The notes beneath the pieces were generated by a model. The model was not told the DNA's origin. It ran no database searches and saw only the letters and a list, made by a program, of their open reading frames with translations. The position numbers and the translations under genes are program-made. A stretch of 47,063 nt of DNA from an uncultured Candidatus Melainabacteria bacterium (GTDB lineage Bacteria; Cyanobacteriota; Vampirovibrionia; Gastranaerophilales; Gastranaerophilaceae): the NCBI GenBank assembly GCA_934757155.1, contig CAKVLI010000012.1:1-47063 (forward strand), written 5' to 3'. Shown piece by piece: positions 24,813 through 33,408 of the stretch (the stretch's first letter is position 1; each line of letters begins with the position of its first letter).

Positions 24813-26146
24813 GCTTCAAGAGTTCTTGAAAAATAATCCGGAGCAAGCCCTGCTTTTTCCTTCAAAGAATTCAAGAATACAGCTCTATCGGGCAGCTGTT
24901 CCCAAACTATCGGTAAATACACGGCACGCCTGTCTCTTTCAGCAAGGATGACTCCGTGCGGATAAATTTGAGATAACAAATCGCGTTCATCTTTAAAATT
25001 AATTCTCTCTATAGAAGACAAAATTGATACAGACAGTTGAAGATTTGGAAGTTCGTCAACTGTCAACGGTTCAAACCTTGGATCTTGAAATCCCGCATTT
25101 TTAGCATTATCAATAATATCCAATATCAGGGGTTTTGTAGGATAGACTGAACCGATACAACCGCGCAATTCTCCTGTTTTCAATTTTAATGTGACAAAAG
25201 AGGCTCCATATTCCGTCAATACAGGTGGAATGTCGTGTGGAATAAACTCTTCACCTTTTATAGATGCGACAATAGTTTGTTTTACAAGATCAAGCACATA
25301 TTTTGAATAGTATTTTTCAATAAAAACATTGCGTGAATTTGTATACAAATACCAAGAGCCATAACCAACAACCTTATTCGTATCCCGACTTACATCGCCT
25401 GAATTGTACATCATAGCTCTAATCATCGTGCAGTCATTGTTATTCGCAAAATCTACCAAACCCTTAATACAAGCTAATCCGCAAGCCTGCTGAGGTTGAA
25501 AAAAGTCCAATTTTCCTGTTTCAATAATAGTTGCCGTATATGTGTCGATTTGTCTGCATTCCTGCTGTGTAAAATAATGACTCAAGTCAGAAGATATTAC
25601 AAAAGAAGAATTCTCCCAATTTGCTGAAATAATATCAGAAATAAGTCTGTAGTCACAATTCCCGACAAGAATCGGAACTATTTTAAACTTACGTTTTTTC
25701 AGTCCTTTAACAAAATCCATCGCGTTTTGGATATGCGGACAGAAAAGGTTTTGAATAAACGGCAACTGAACCTCTATTGAATGTTCGTTATCGAATATTT
25801 CATTTGCAACTATGCAAGGAAACGTTTCTGTAAGTTCTTTAATCAGCCTATTATTGACTTCCAAACTTCCCAATGGAGTATCAAAATACGTATACTCCGG
25901 AAATGCAATATTATTAAAAGATTCGTGGTGCGAAGGCGCAATAATAAAGATGTTTTCGTTTGGTTCAAGGTGTTGAAAACCCGCCATTGCAGCGTGTCCG
26001 GAATAAACAATTCCGGCATGCGGAACAATAATTGCCTTACTTTTATAGTTTGTTTGGCTTTCTTGCTTGAACGAATTCAATAAATTTGTTAACTCTTCAG
26101 GTTTTTCAGGATAAAAACTTCCTGCGAATACCGGACTTTTATTCAT
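24779..26146 (-). CDS. fused Memo-like and AMMECR1 domain protein
   Basis: A 455-residue fusion. Residues 1-270 are a Memo-like (AmmeMemoRadiSam protein B) domain related to extradiol dioxygenases, with PHAGIVYSGHAA, PSHHESF, EHSIEVQLPF and SSDLSHYF holding the conserved His and Asp residues. Residues 275-455 are an AMMECR1 (protein A) domain with LKTGELRGCIGSVYP and QDPRFEPLTVDELPNLQLSVS. In many genomes these two are encoded beside a radical SAM enzyme as an uncharacterised system. No radical SAM gene is in the window. A TATAAT box at 26166-26171 and AGAGGGA ribosome site precede the ATG. Confidence 0.93.
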   Translation of the reverse strand: MNKSPVFAGSFYPEKPEELTNLLNSFKQESQTNYKSKAIIVPHAGIVYSGHAAMAGFQHLEPNENIFIIAPSHHESFNNIAFPEYTYFDTPLGSLEVNNRLIKELTETFPCIVANEIFDNEHSIEVQLPFIQNLFCPHIQNAMDFVKGLKKRKFKIVPILVGNCDYRLISDIISANWENSSFVISSDLSHYFTQQECRQIDTYTATIIETGKLDFFQPQQACGLACIKGLVDFANNNDCTMIRAMMYNSGDVSRDTNKVVGYGSWYLYTNSRNVFIEKYYSKYVLDLVKQTIVASIKGEEFIPHDIPPVLTEYGASFVTLKLKTGELRGCIGSVYPTKPLILDIIDNAKNAGFQDPRFEPLTVDELPNLQLSVSILSSIERINFKDERDLLSQIYPHGVILAERDRRAVYLPIVWEQLPDRAVFLNSLKEKAGLAPDYFSRTLEAYKFEAAYISE

Positions 26147-26165
26147 TATTTTCCCTCTGATAAAA

Positions 26166-26171
26166 ATTATA
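26166..26171 (-). promoter_or_regulatory. -10 box of the Memo-AMMECR1 gene
   Basis: On the minus strand TATAAT gives a predicted start at about 26159, a leader of only 13 nt that still contains the AGAGGGA ribosome site. A -35 such as TTTTCA lies 17 bp upstream but is weak. Confidence 0.5.
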
Positions 26172-26215
26172 GTCCAACATCAGTTTGTTGAAAAGAGTTA
26201 ATTTTTCTAATAACG

Positions 26216-26252
26216 ACAACGAGGCGCCCTGCGCAGCAGGGCGCCTCGTTGT
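26216..26252. terminator. perfect 17-bp GC-rich hairpin
   Basis: The arms at 26216-26232 and 26236-26252 are perfect reverse complements of 17 bp around a GCA loop, with a core of GAGGCGCCCTGC. It begins 13 nt past the stop of the minus-strand gene at 26266, so it likely ends that transcript. The better T run (TTATTTTT) is on the plus side, although no plus-strand gene ends nearby. Confidence 0.7.
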
Positions 26253-26265
26253 TTATTTTTACTAT

Positions 26266-26967
26266 CTACACGCCTGAACTGAAGGTTTTTAATTTATTAA
26301 GTAGAACATCACACATTTGTTTTCTGTCTTCTAAGTCTTTACCTTCAACAAATATTAATTTTTTCTTACCGTCTTCAGTAAGTTCTGCTTTACGGAACCC
26401 TTTGTAGTTTGAATACAATTTTGTTTCAACACCTTTTTCGGTCAACAAATCAGCCAAGAATAGTACTCTAGGCGGAATAACATCCAAGCCTAAATCACTA
26501 TTTTCTGCAATTATATTGTTCTTCGGAACATATTCAAACTCTGCCTTTGCCTCCCCGCCTTCATCACAAGCCAAATATTCTTCAATTGTGGCAGGAGAAT
26601 ATTCGCCATCATAGATTATTGCAGAATCAGTCTCTTTAATTCTGCCTTTTAACAAGTTTAAACCTTCTGCTAACAAGTCAGTTGGCAAGCCCTCAACCAA
26701 ACTGTTTTCAAATTGGAATGCCGCATGATTTCTTTGTCTGTCAATATCAGAGATATAGTTTTTTGAAAAGTCTTTGCGCATTGAATCAATTTTCTTATCA
26801 AAAACAGTTATACCAATTGCTGACAAGGCACATAATGTTGTGAATTTTAAGCCGTCACCTGCAACTAAAGGTTTTACATAGTTATAAGCCTTTTTGTTAA
26901 AGCCTCCCTTAAAAGATTTTTGAGAATAACTCAAATTAGAGTACGAAGAAATCGGACTGATATTCAT
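26266..26967 (-). CDS. lineage-type protein with N-terminal SFKGGF
   Basis: A 233-residue protein of unknown role. After MNISPISS it has QKSFKGGF, the S-F-K-G motif seen at the N-terminus of many proteins from this lineage. A weak hydrophobic stretch (LKFTTLCALSAIGITVF) follows. The C-terminal half looks like a small alpha/beta fold with EDGKKKLIFVEGKDLEDR. The ATG at 26967 is chosen because AAAGGTG lies six bases upstream; a start eight codons earlier has no ribosome site. It is followed by a strong hairpin, and it seems to be a single-gene unit. Confidence 0.72.
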   Translation of the reverse strand: MNISPISSYSNLSYSQKSFKGGFNKKAYNYVKPLVAGDGLKFTTLCALSAIGITVFDKKIDSMRKDFSKNYISDIDRQRNHAAFQFENSLVEGLPTDLLAEGLNLLKGRIKETDSAIIYDGEYSPATIEEYLACDEGGEAKAEFEYVPKNNIIAENSDLGLDVIPPRVLFLADLLTEKGVETKLYSNYKGFRKAELTEDGKKKLIFVEGKDLEDRKQMCDVLLNKLKTFSSGV

Positions 26968-27035
26968 ATTAACACCTTTCACATAATACACACATGTTTA
27001 TTAAAACCCAGAAAAAATTTATTTGCCAGTGAGAT

Positions 27036-27590
27036 TTACAATTCTTTGCAAATTTCTTTTAAATATTGTCTTATAGCACCTGTTATCATCAAATCAGGTT
27101 CAGCACCGCAAACTTCATCCAAAACATTCACACCTCTTCGTTTTTCACCGTTTTGAATATATAATAAACCCAATTTGATTTTATCGTATATATCGTTTGA
27201 AGATTGATATTCACGAATCTTTACGGCTGATATTCCCAATGATTGGTAACATTGGATAAGATTTTGATAGTATTTAAAATTAAGTCCATAAAATTTTACA
27301 GCATTTTCAAAACAATCTCGAGCCATATCGGGATACCCAATAAAAGTATATGTTTCGCCTAAATTATTGTAAAAAATTGCGGTCGCTTGAGTAGACGGAC
27401 TCAATGAAATTGCGATTTTAAATTCCTGAATTGCCGCATAATAAATTCTGTCTTGCAAGTAATTCAAACCGACATTATTATGATAAAATGCATCTTTTTC
27501 AGCCTCTATTGTGTACTTATGAGGTTTTCTGTACGCTGAGCAGAGGATTATAACAAGTAGTAAAAAAACTGTAAGAAATTTTTTCATCAT
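27036..27590 (-). CDS. secreted or anchored TPR protein
   Basis: A 184-residue protein with a basic, hydrophobic N-terminus (MKKFLTVFLLLVIILCSAY) that may be a signal peptide; the Cys near residue 17 does not sit in a clean lipobox. Two or three TPR units follow (AIQEFKIAISLSPST, YNNLGETYTFIGYPDMAR, QNLIQCYQSLGI). It overlaps the start of the gene order by 4 nt with the MBL-fold gene, so the two are translationally coupled. It is last in the operon metallophosphoesterase, MBL hydrolase, TPR. Confidence 0.78.
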   Translation of the reverse strand: MMKKFLTVFLLLVIILCSAYRKPHKYTIEAEKDAFYHNNVGLNYLQDRIYYAAIQEFKIAISLSPSTQATAIFYNNLGETYTFIGYPDMARDCFENAVKFYGLNFKYYQNLIQCYQSLGISAVKIREYQSSNDIYDKIKLGLLYIQNGEKRRGVNVLDEVCGAEPDLMITGAIRQYLKEICKEL

Positions 27591-28516
27591 AAAAGTGAGA
27601 TTTCCAAACCTTCATAAGCCATTATAGCGTTTTCATCAGAATACTCTTCTGCCAACAAATCCAGCTTTTCATCATTATATCCCGGATCATAGTGGAAGAA
27701 TACCATTTGTTTTGCTTCAACCTGACGTTTGCAATCAAGCGCCATTTCGAATGTAGAATGTCCAAACCCTTGTTTTGGTACATAAATACTCAAATAATCT
27801 TCTGTTGAATATTGCGCATCATGGATAATCAAATCACATCCTTTTGCAAATTTAACGAGTTTTTTATCCCCGCCCGGATAGCTTTCTTTGTCTGTAGCAT
27901 AAACAAGCGTTTTACCTTTGTACGCAATTTTATAGATAAACACGCCGTTTTGCGGGTGAGCGTACGATTTATAACAAGTGACTACAACATCTTCGTCTGT
28001 AAAATCGTTTTCTTTCAAGTCATTGACTCTTAAAACAGTCGGCAAATCGTCACCTTTTTTGAAAATTACGTAATTAGTTTCGTTCAAATCCATTATTCGT
28101 AAGTCAGCCGCAATATCACCCAAATCTAACGGAAAAGACTTTGTAAAAAGCAGTTTTGCAAGTTCATCTTCAAGGGTTTCATTATAGTTTACCCCGCCTA
28201 GCAGTGCCATTCTGGTGGATGCCAAGTGCGAAGGTCTAAAAAACGGAAAACCTTGTATATGGTCAAGATGGATATGGCTCAGTAGAATTGAGCATCTTAC
28301 AGGAGTTCTGTCTGTGATTGTCGTACCTGATTCAATATATTTTTGCATAAGTTCATTTCCAAGACTTATAAGCCCTGTTCCAGCATCCAAAATAATCAAG
28401 TGACCGCCAACATTGACCTCAACACAAGCAGTATTTCCGCCATACTTTAGAAAATCAGCTTGTGGAACCGGATAACTTCCTCTTACACCTCTAAACTTAA
28501 TTCTGAACTCTTCCAT
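27587..28516 (-). CDS. metallo-beta-lactamase fold hydrolase
   Basis: A 309-residue MBL-fold enzyme. The zinc motif HIHLDH is at residues 81-86 (His81, His83, Asp85, His86). Further ligands are expected at the His in YKSYAHPQ or GFGHST, Asp in IIHDAQYS, and His in FFHYDPGYND. The opening RGVRGSYPVP and YGGNTACVEV place it near the class II phosphodiesterase / PhnP-like branch, so phosphodiester hydrolysis is likely. The substrate is unknown. An AGGAATAG ribosome site precedes the ATG, 3 nt from the end of the metallophosphoesterase gene. Confidence 0.88.
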   Translation of the reverse strand: MEEFRIKFRGVRGSYPVPQADFLKYGGNTACVEVNVGGHLIILDAGTGLISLGNELMQKYIESGTTITDRTPVRCSILLSHIHLDHIQGFPFFRPSHLASTRMALLGGVNYNETLEDELAKLLFTKSFPLDLGDIAADLRIMDLNETNYVIFKKGDDLPTVLRVNDLKENDFTDEDVVVTCYKSYAHPQNGVFIYKIAYKGKTLVYATDKESYPGGDKKLVKFAKGCDLIIHDAQYSTEDYLSIYVPKQGFGHSTFEMALDCKRQVEAKQMVFFHYDPGYNDEKLDLLAEEYSDENAIMAYEGLEISLL

Positions 28517-28519
28517 TTT

Positions 28520-29509
28520 CTATTCCTTATTTTTTGTTATTTCAAAAGTAGTATTTCTGTCTTCTTCCTGACCATACAAAGATTCTGTACCTAATAAACG
28601 CAACTTGGAACGCGTTTGTATGTCTTTAAGATTAGTTTCTTTCAAGAATATATCAACAAGAACTCGATTTTTATTTGAATTGATATTTACAACTCTGAAT
28701 GCATTCGGATAAGTTACAAGTGACGGAGATGACACATAGACAATATTTCCGTCCTGTTTTGCTCTTACGCAATGATAATGTCCCTGCAAAACTACAATCG
28801 GATTTGGATATGATTTAAGAAGTTTCTTTATCTCATATTCGTTACACATTTTGTGATTCGGACTTGAAAAAGGTTCATTTATCGGAACATGAGTACACAA
28901 AATCATAACATCCTTTGGATGATTTTCAAACTCTTCTCTCAACCATTTCATCTGCGTTTCAGAGATTTCACCGTTTGAAGTCAGTTTGTAGTCAATGATT
29001 GAATCTAAGCAAACCACCCTAAATCCTCTTTTGGGCGTAAAAGCATAGTAAATATTATCAGATTTCATTGCACTATCAGAGTTTTTCAACATTTCAACAA
29101 ATTTAGACTTCGTTAAAGGTCCGTCGATTGCTATATCGTGATTTCCGTCAATCGCATACCAAGGATAAGAAATCTTTGAGGCATGAGTAAGAAATTTTTC
29201 CAACTCACTAATTTTCGGTTTATTAACCAAATCTCCGGTAAACATGACAAAATCATAAGGACCAGATGTGTTTAACTGAAAAACTACATCATCCAAAAGT
29301 TCCGGTGATTTTTTCAAGAATTTATAAGAAGTATTCTCCTCAAACGAAGAAAAATGAGCGTCACTAACTTGTGCAAACCTTAAATTATTATTCGCAGCCG
29401 TGCAAACTTGTGAACTGATAGCACACGCGACCAATATCGTCAGGATAAAATTAGTTATTTTTTGAAAAAATGTTTCTCTCTTCTCTTTTTTGTATGATTT
29501 TCTGTTCAT
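28520..29509 (-). CDS. calcineurin-type metallophosphoesterase, exported or anchored
   Basis: A 329-residue enzyme with a hydrophobic N-terminal segment near residues 20-40 (ILTILVACAISSQVCTA), a signal peptide or anchor, so it probably acts outside the cytoplasm. All the two-metal motifs are present: VSDAHF near 50, TGDLVN near 92, GNHD near 123, CTHVP and LQGHYH. It likely hydrolyses phosphomono- or diesters. The ATG at 29509 is preferred; a TTG ten codons earlier has no ribosome site. The ATG also lacks one, and TATACA at 29517-29522 would give a leader of only one base. It heads the operon with the MBL hydrolase and TPR genes. Confidence 0.87.
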   Translation of the reverse strand: MNRKSYKKEKRETFFQKITNFILTILVACAISSQVCTAANNNLRFAQVSDAHFSSFEENTSYKFLKKSPELLDDVVFQLNTSGPYDFVMFTGDLVNKPKISELEKFLTHASKISYPWYAIDGNHDIAIDGPLTKSKFVEMLKNSDSAMKSDNIYYAFTPKRGFRVVCLDSIIDYKLTSNGEISETQMKWLREEFENHPKDVMILCTHVPINEPFSSPNHKMCNEYEIKKLLKSYPNPIVVLQGHYHCVRAKQDGNIVYVSSPSLVTYPNAFRVVNINSNKNRVLVDIFLKETNLKDIQTRSKLRLLGTESLYGQEEDRNTTFEITKNKE

Positions 29510-29685
29510 ATCGTTATGTATATAATAATCTATTTTCAAAAAAAAATCCAGCAGTTCTCCGTCAACAAAAGTAATAAGGGGTTAAAAAATTTAATTGTAA
29601 ACTTTTGTAACGATTTACCAAAAAATCCTAAAGTTTTTCAAAAAAATGCCGTTAACAAGAATGTAAGGTTTATAGGAGTATTGTT

Positions 29686-29814
29686 ATGTATACGATGTGG
29701 CCCGGTTGTTATAGTTTTAGAGACGAAATCAAGATGTTTGCACTTTGGTTCAAAGAACAAACAGAAGCTTTAATATTAAAAATTTATGAACTTGACTATA
29801 AATTTAACAGTTAA
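29686..29814 (+). CDS. small protein of 42 residues
   Basis: An open frame of 43 codons starting MYTMWPGCYSFRDEIKMF and ending ELDYKFNS. AGGAG at 29674-29678 lies 7 bases before the ATG, an excellent ribosome site. A clear terminator follows 38 nt after the stop. The protein is aromatic-rich at the start and amphipathic helical in the second half (FKEQTEALILKIYELDY). No family is recognised. The complete unit of ribosome site, frame and terminator in an otherwise empty gap is good evidence that it is expressed. It could instead be a small RNA that happens to have a frame. Confidence 0.62.
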   Translation: MYTMWPGCYSFRDEIKMFALWFKEQTEALILKIYELDYKFNS

Positions 29815-29852
29815 CGTTCAGAAAAAAAGTCTAACTCTCGAAATACGTACAC

Positions 29853-29882
29853 AAAGCACTTTGTAAAAGGTGCTTTTTTTTT
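29853..29882 (+). terminator. rho-independent terminator of the small gene
   Basis: AAAGCAC at 29853-29859 pairs with GTGCTTT at 29870-29876, with TTT/AAA extending the stem inside, followed by nine T in a row. It ends transcription of the small frame before the amidase promoter. Confidence 0.8.
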
Positions 29883-29893
29883 GACTGCTTTTC

Positions 29894-29902
29894 TGCTAGA
29901 AT
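29894..29902 (+). promoter_or_regulatory. extended -10 promoter of the amidase-murI operon
   Basis: TGCTAGAAT is an extended -10 (TG, C, TAGAAT at 29897-29902). The start would be near 29909, with a leader of about 45 nt. The T run of the terminator lies in the -35 position, so the -35 is poor. Confidence 0.55.
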
Positions 29903-29953
29903 AGTGTTTGAACCTGGGGCGCAGTATTTATTTTCCAGTGCTGCGGATTGAGA

Positions 29954-31879
29954 ATGAAGAGAATATTTTTTCTAATAATTTCATTAATATTTTTTCTACA
30001 GACTTTTATAGCACCTGTTTTTGCGGATGCTGAGCCTGTAAAAGTTATGTCACTGAATTATGATGACTCTTCTTCTCTTGTCTATATTACGACCAGAGAT
30101 TCTTCAAATGGTACATCTGAGCAAACTCCTTTGAAATATGTCCGCTTGACGAATCCTAACAGGATTTATTTTGATATAAACAACGCAGTATTGATTGGTG
30201 AAAAACAGCAGCTAGTCTTTGAAAAAAGTACAATAAAAGAAATTCGTCTTGCGCAATTCGATACAAACCCTAACATAGTAAGAACAGTCATTACTTTTGA
30301 AGAAGATTTTGACACCTCAAAGGTCAAACTGATGTCTTTGGACGGAAACATTATAGTTAAAGCCTCAACTCCGGCATTAAGAAACGATTACTTCAACATA
30401 ATTTATAACGACAAGCCTCAAAACCAAGCTTATTCGAGCATCGTTGCAAACTCTCAGTATGTAAAAAAGGTTGAAATACCGGTTACAACAACCGTTAAAC
30501 CTCCAAGTAACGTTATGGATGATATTCAAAGAGCTTTTGAAAACTCCACGCTTGCAAATTCAAGCGGAAAAACTTACGATTCAGTCGTATCAGTAGATTT
30601 ATCTTCCGCATTAAAGCTAAGAACAAAGTATTTTATAAACCAATATATTCCGAAAAACGGAGGTTTGCTGGTTAGCGGACTCGGACAAATTACAACCGGA
30701 AAAATGTTTTATCTGTCTTCACCAAAACGCGCTGTTATAGATTTGCCTAACGCGTTTTTGGACAAGAGTGTACGTAACAAAGAAATCAGTTTATGTTCTG
30801 ACGGAAGTTGCAAGGATACTGCAAAAATCGGACAGTTTGAATACAATACCGCAAGAATTGTCATAACTTCTGATCGCGCGGAAAAATACATCCCGATTTA
30901 TGCGCAAGATTCACAATCGTTGTTTTTGATTGACACTGATAAATTGAACCACACTTCGCTCGTTAGCAATGTTTCAAATATAAATAAGGCTTATGTGCGC
31001 AAAATAGACCCGAAAACAAACGAATTAATTTTGTCGTTTACAACGCCGGTTGTTCATTCAATCATAAGGAATGATAACTCTTTGAACTTCTACTTGTTTA
31101 ATGTTAAAGGATATAACGAGCAAGATTTGATAAAGACTTTAAACAACACTTATTACAAACCTTTTACACTCTCACTTCTGCCTCAAATCGGCGTAAGAGC
31201 TTCTATGAATATTAGCAAAGACGATATTGTAAAAATTGAACAGAGCGTAGATGCTAAAGCATTAAAAATCACCATAACTAAAGCGCAACAAGAGGTTGTT
31301 GCGAAAGTCGAAAAGCCGACGAAGAAAAATAACGCTAAAAACAAAGTCGTCTTAGATGCAGGACATGGTGGTTCTGACTATGGCGCTATCAGGGAAGGTA
31401 TTAACGAAAAAGATATCACCCTCGATGTAACTCATAGAGTGGACGCGATTCTCCGTTCAAAGGGTTATAAAACAGCGCTTACAAGGAAAGATGATACTTT
31501 TGTGTCACTGGAGGATAGAGTTAATATTTCAGAAAACGAGGCACCGGAAATCTTTGTAAGTATTCATGTTAATTCTGCTGTTGCGACTGAACCTTATGGT
31601 ATCGAAACTCACTATTATCACGATTACAGCAAAGAGCTTGCAGACGTGATTCACAAGCATTTGGCAAAAGAAGTTAACTCCAAAGACAGAGGTTTGTTTA
31701 AATCCAAATTTTATGTTATAAATCATACTACAGTCCCTGCTGTTCTTGTTGAAATAGGATTTATCTCAAACGAAAACGAACGGAACGAATTGATAACGGA
31801 TTTAAGAAAGCAAAAAACAGCTAAAGCGATTGCAGACGGTATTATTGAGTACTTGCAGTCAGTGAATGGAAAGAAGTAG
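29954..31879 (+). CDS. N-acetylmuramoyl-L-alanine amidase with AMIN-type domains
   Basis: A 641-residue exported enzyme that cuts the amide bond between MurNAc and the stem peptide during cell separation. A signal peptide (about 1-24, FFLIISLIFFLQTFIAPVFA) is followed by an AMIN domain at about 28-125 and a second AMIN-like region near 215-310. The Amidase_3 domain fills about 455-638, with the zinc ligands in LDAGHGG, EGINEKD and SIHVNS and the catalytic Glu in LVEIGFISN. AMIN plus Amidase_3 is the AmiC architecture common in cyanobacteria. The start at 29954 is preferred over an upstream TTG. murI follows after 2 nt. Confidence 0.94.
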   Translation: MKRIFFLIISLIFFLQTFIAPVFADAEPVKVMSLNYDDSSSLVYITTRDSSNGTSEQTPLKYVRLTNPNRIYFDINNAVLIGEKQQLVFEKSTIKEIRLAQFDTNPNIVRTVITFEEDFDTSKVKLMSLDGNIIVKASTPALRNDYFNIIYNDKPQNQAYSSIVANSQYVKKVEIPVTTTVKPPSNVMDDIQRAFENSTLANSSGKTYDSVVSVDLSSALKLRTKYFINQYIPKNGGLLVSGLGQITTGKMFYLSSPKRAVIDLPNAFLDKSVRNKEISLCSDGSCKDTAKIGQFEYNTARIVITSDRAEKYIPIYAQDSQSLFLIDTDKLNHTSLVSNVSNINKAYVRKIDPKTNELILSFTTPVVHSIIRNDNSLNFYLFNVKGYNEQDLIKTLNNTYYKPFTLSLLPQIGVRASMNISKDDIVKIEQSVDAKALKITITKAQQEVVAKVEKPTKKNNAKNKVVLDAGHGGSDYGAIREGINEKDITLDVTHRVDAILRSKGYKTALTRKDDTFVSLEDRVNISENEAPEIFVSIHVNSAVATEPYGIETHYYHDYSKELADVIHKHLAKEVNSKDRGLFKSKFYVINHTTVPAVLVEIGFISNENERNELITDLRKQKTAKAIADGIIEYLQSVNGKK

Positions 31880-31881
31880 AA

Positions 31882-32685
31882 ATGAAAAATTCTCCAATAG
31901 GTTTTTTTGATTCAGGTGTCGGCGGACTTTCGGTCTATGCCAGATTTAAAAAGCTGTTGCCGAATGAAGAAACAATATATTTTGGAGATTTAAAAAACCT
32001 GCCTTATGGGAATAAATCACAACAAGAACTCATAGGCTTTGCGGGAAGAATTTTGGACTTTTTTAAGTCAAAAGGTGTAAAAGCTGTCGCCATTGCTTGC
32101 AATACATCTTCGGCTCTTGCTTACGAGAGCGTTAAAGATAACTATGATTTTAAAATTTATCCTATAATTCAAACTTGCGCAGAAGTTATCGCTTCAAGCG
32201 GAGCCAAAAAGATTGGAGTTTTTGCAACTGAAGGAACAGTTAAATCAGGCGCTTACACAAGAGAATTACAAAAACACAATTTTAATATTCAAGTAAGAGA
32301 AATTGCCTGCCAAAACTGGGTTTCTATAGTTGAAAGCGGAGTTTTGCTTGAAAATACCGAAAATAGCGCAGCAAATCTTGATGTAAAAAATCATCTTGAT
32401 GAGATGATGAAATTCAATCCAGACAAAATAATTCTGGGATGTACTCATTATCCTTATTTAACCCCAATTTTAACAAAGTTCATGCCGGAATACAAATTTA
32501 TCGATCCTGCAATTATTTTTGCACAATATCTAAAATCAGATTTGGAAAAGAACGGTCTTATTAACTCTGGAAGCGGAGCCGAGGAGTTTTATGTGAGCGC
32601 AAATCCTGATGAATTTTATCACAACTCACAATTGTTCTATAAATTAAAAGAAAAACCGCAACTGGTTCAAACCGTTATGGTTTAA
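31882..32685 (+). CDS. murI: glutamate racemase
   Basis: MurI interconverts L- and D-glutamate, supplying D-Glu for the peptidoglycan stem. The 267 residues carry FFDSGVGGLSV at the start, IACNTSSA with catalytic Cys73, and LGCTHYPYL with catalytic Cys187. Asp10 and Ser11 lie in the opening motif. The length is normal. It is 2 nt after the amidase, so one transcript serves synthesis and remodelling of the wall. Its end overlaps the opposite receiver gene by 11 nt. Confidence 0.96.
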   Translation: MKNSPIGFFDSGVGGLSVYARFKKLLPNEETIYFGDLKNLPYGNKSQQELIGFAGRILDFFKSKGVKAVAIACNTSSALAYESVKDNYDFKIYPIIQTCAEVIASSGAKKIGVFATEGTVKSGAYTRELQKHNFNIQVREIACQNWVSIVESGVLLENTENSAANLDVKNHLDEMMKFNPDKIILGCTHYPYLTPILTKFMPEYKFIDPAIIFAQYLKSDLEKNGLINSGSGAEEFYVSANPDEFYHNSQLFYKLKEKPQLVQTVMV

Positions 32686-33061
32686 GTTGCCGAAAGAGGT
32701 CATAAGCATCAGGAAACTTTAGTGCCGTAGATTTTGGGATACATTCAACCCCGAGAGCTTCCGCAACCGAGTGAATATTGTAAGTTGCAGAAATAATTAC
32801 CACCTTTGTATTCAAATAATTTTTAAAGGTTTTTATTTGCTTAACAAGCCATTCTCCCGCGTAATCCGGCTCAAAATCAGATTCCATTTGCATATCAGTA
32901 ATAATTATGTCAAAAGGCGTATCGTTGTTTCCCATTAGTTTGCTATAGCCTTCTTTTGCAGATTCTGCAGTTTGAATTTCGCAACCTTCAAAAATTTCTT
33001 CCATTTGGAGTTTGTGGTAATCTCGCCAACCTTTAACATCATCAACTATTAATATTTTCAT
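32675..33061 (-). CDS. receiver-only response regulator
   Basis: A 128-residue stand-alone receiver domain. The acidic pair is Asp7-Asp8, the phospho-acceptor is Asp56 in IIITDMQM, the switch Ser is Ser91 in VVIISATY, and the conserved Lys is Lys110 in CIPKSTA. There is no output domain, so it acts by binding a partner or as a phosphate relay, like CheY or Spo0F. It shares a 4-nt ATGA overlap with aroH and is in the same operon as a histidine kinase, its likely phosphate donor. Confidence 0.9.
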   Translation of the reverse strand: MKILIVDDVKGWRDYHKLQMEEIFEGCEIQTAESAKEGYSKLMGNNDTPFDIIITDMQMESDFEPDYAGEWLVKQIKTFKNYLNTKVVIISATYNIHSVAEALGVECIPKSTALKFPDAYDLFRQLKP

Positions 33062-33408
33062 TTTCTAAGAACTTCAGCTCCGTCTAAATAAACAAACTCA
33101 GGTTCAAAATTTTCCCCGCAGTTAATAACGACAAGAATTCGTAAGCATTTTTCTAAAGCACCTTCTACATCAACCTCATTGAAACACATCATTGGAACAT
33201 CTTTCCATTTGAGGTTGATTCTTGCGTATTTTGCAGGAAAATCAGCATTCAAATCAGGTGTTAAGGAGAATATTGCGTGCGAAATCGAATTGGTTTCAAT
33301 CTTATTTCGTTGCATTATTTCTTGTAAAAGTTTTATTGTAGCACTTCCAATAGCTTCCGGTGTATTTTCATCTACAATAATTGCCCCTCTTATACCTTTT
33401 GAAATCAT
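33058..33408 (-). CDS. aroH: chorismate mutase, AroH type
   Basis: A 116-residue monofunctional chorismate mutase of the Bacillus AroH class, which turns chorismate into prephenate for Phe and Tyr. The active-site residues match the Bacillus subtilis numbering exactly: Arg7 (GIRGA), Lys60, Arg63, Cys75, Glu78 and Arg90 (CLRILVV), with a Tyr near 107. The start is set by AGGAG seven bases before the ATG at 33408. It overlaps the Nudix gene before it and the receiver gene after it by 4 nt each. Its place between two signalling genes is unusual. Confidence 0.93.
   Translation of the reverse strand: MISKGIRGAIIVDENTPEAIGSATIKLLQEIMQRNKIETNSISHAIFSLTPDLNADFPAKYARINLKWKDVPMMCFNEVDVEGALEKCLRILVVINCGENFEPEFVYLDGAEVLRK

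Noticed and set aside
29516..29773. 85-codon plus-strand frame overlapping the small gene
   Set aside because: It has no ribosome site, is in a different frame from the well-supported 42-residue gene, and reads as unlikely protein.
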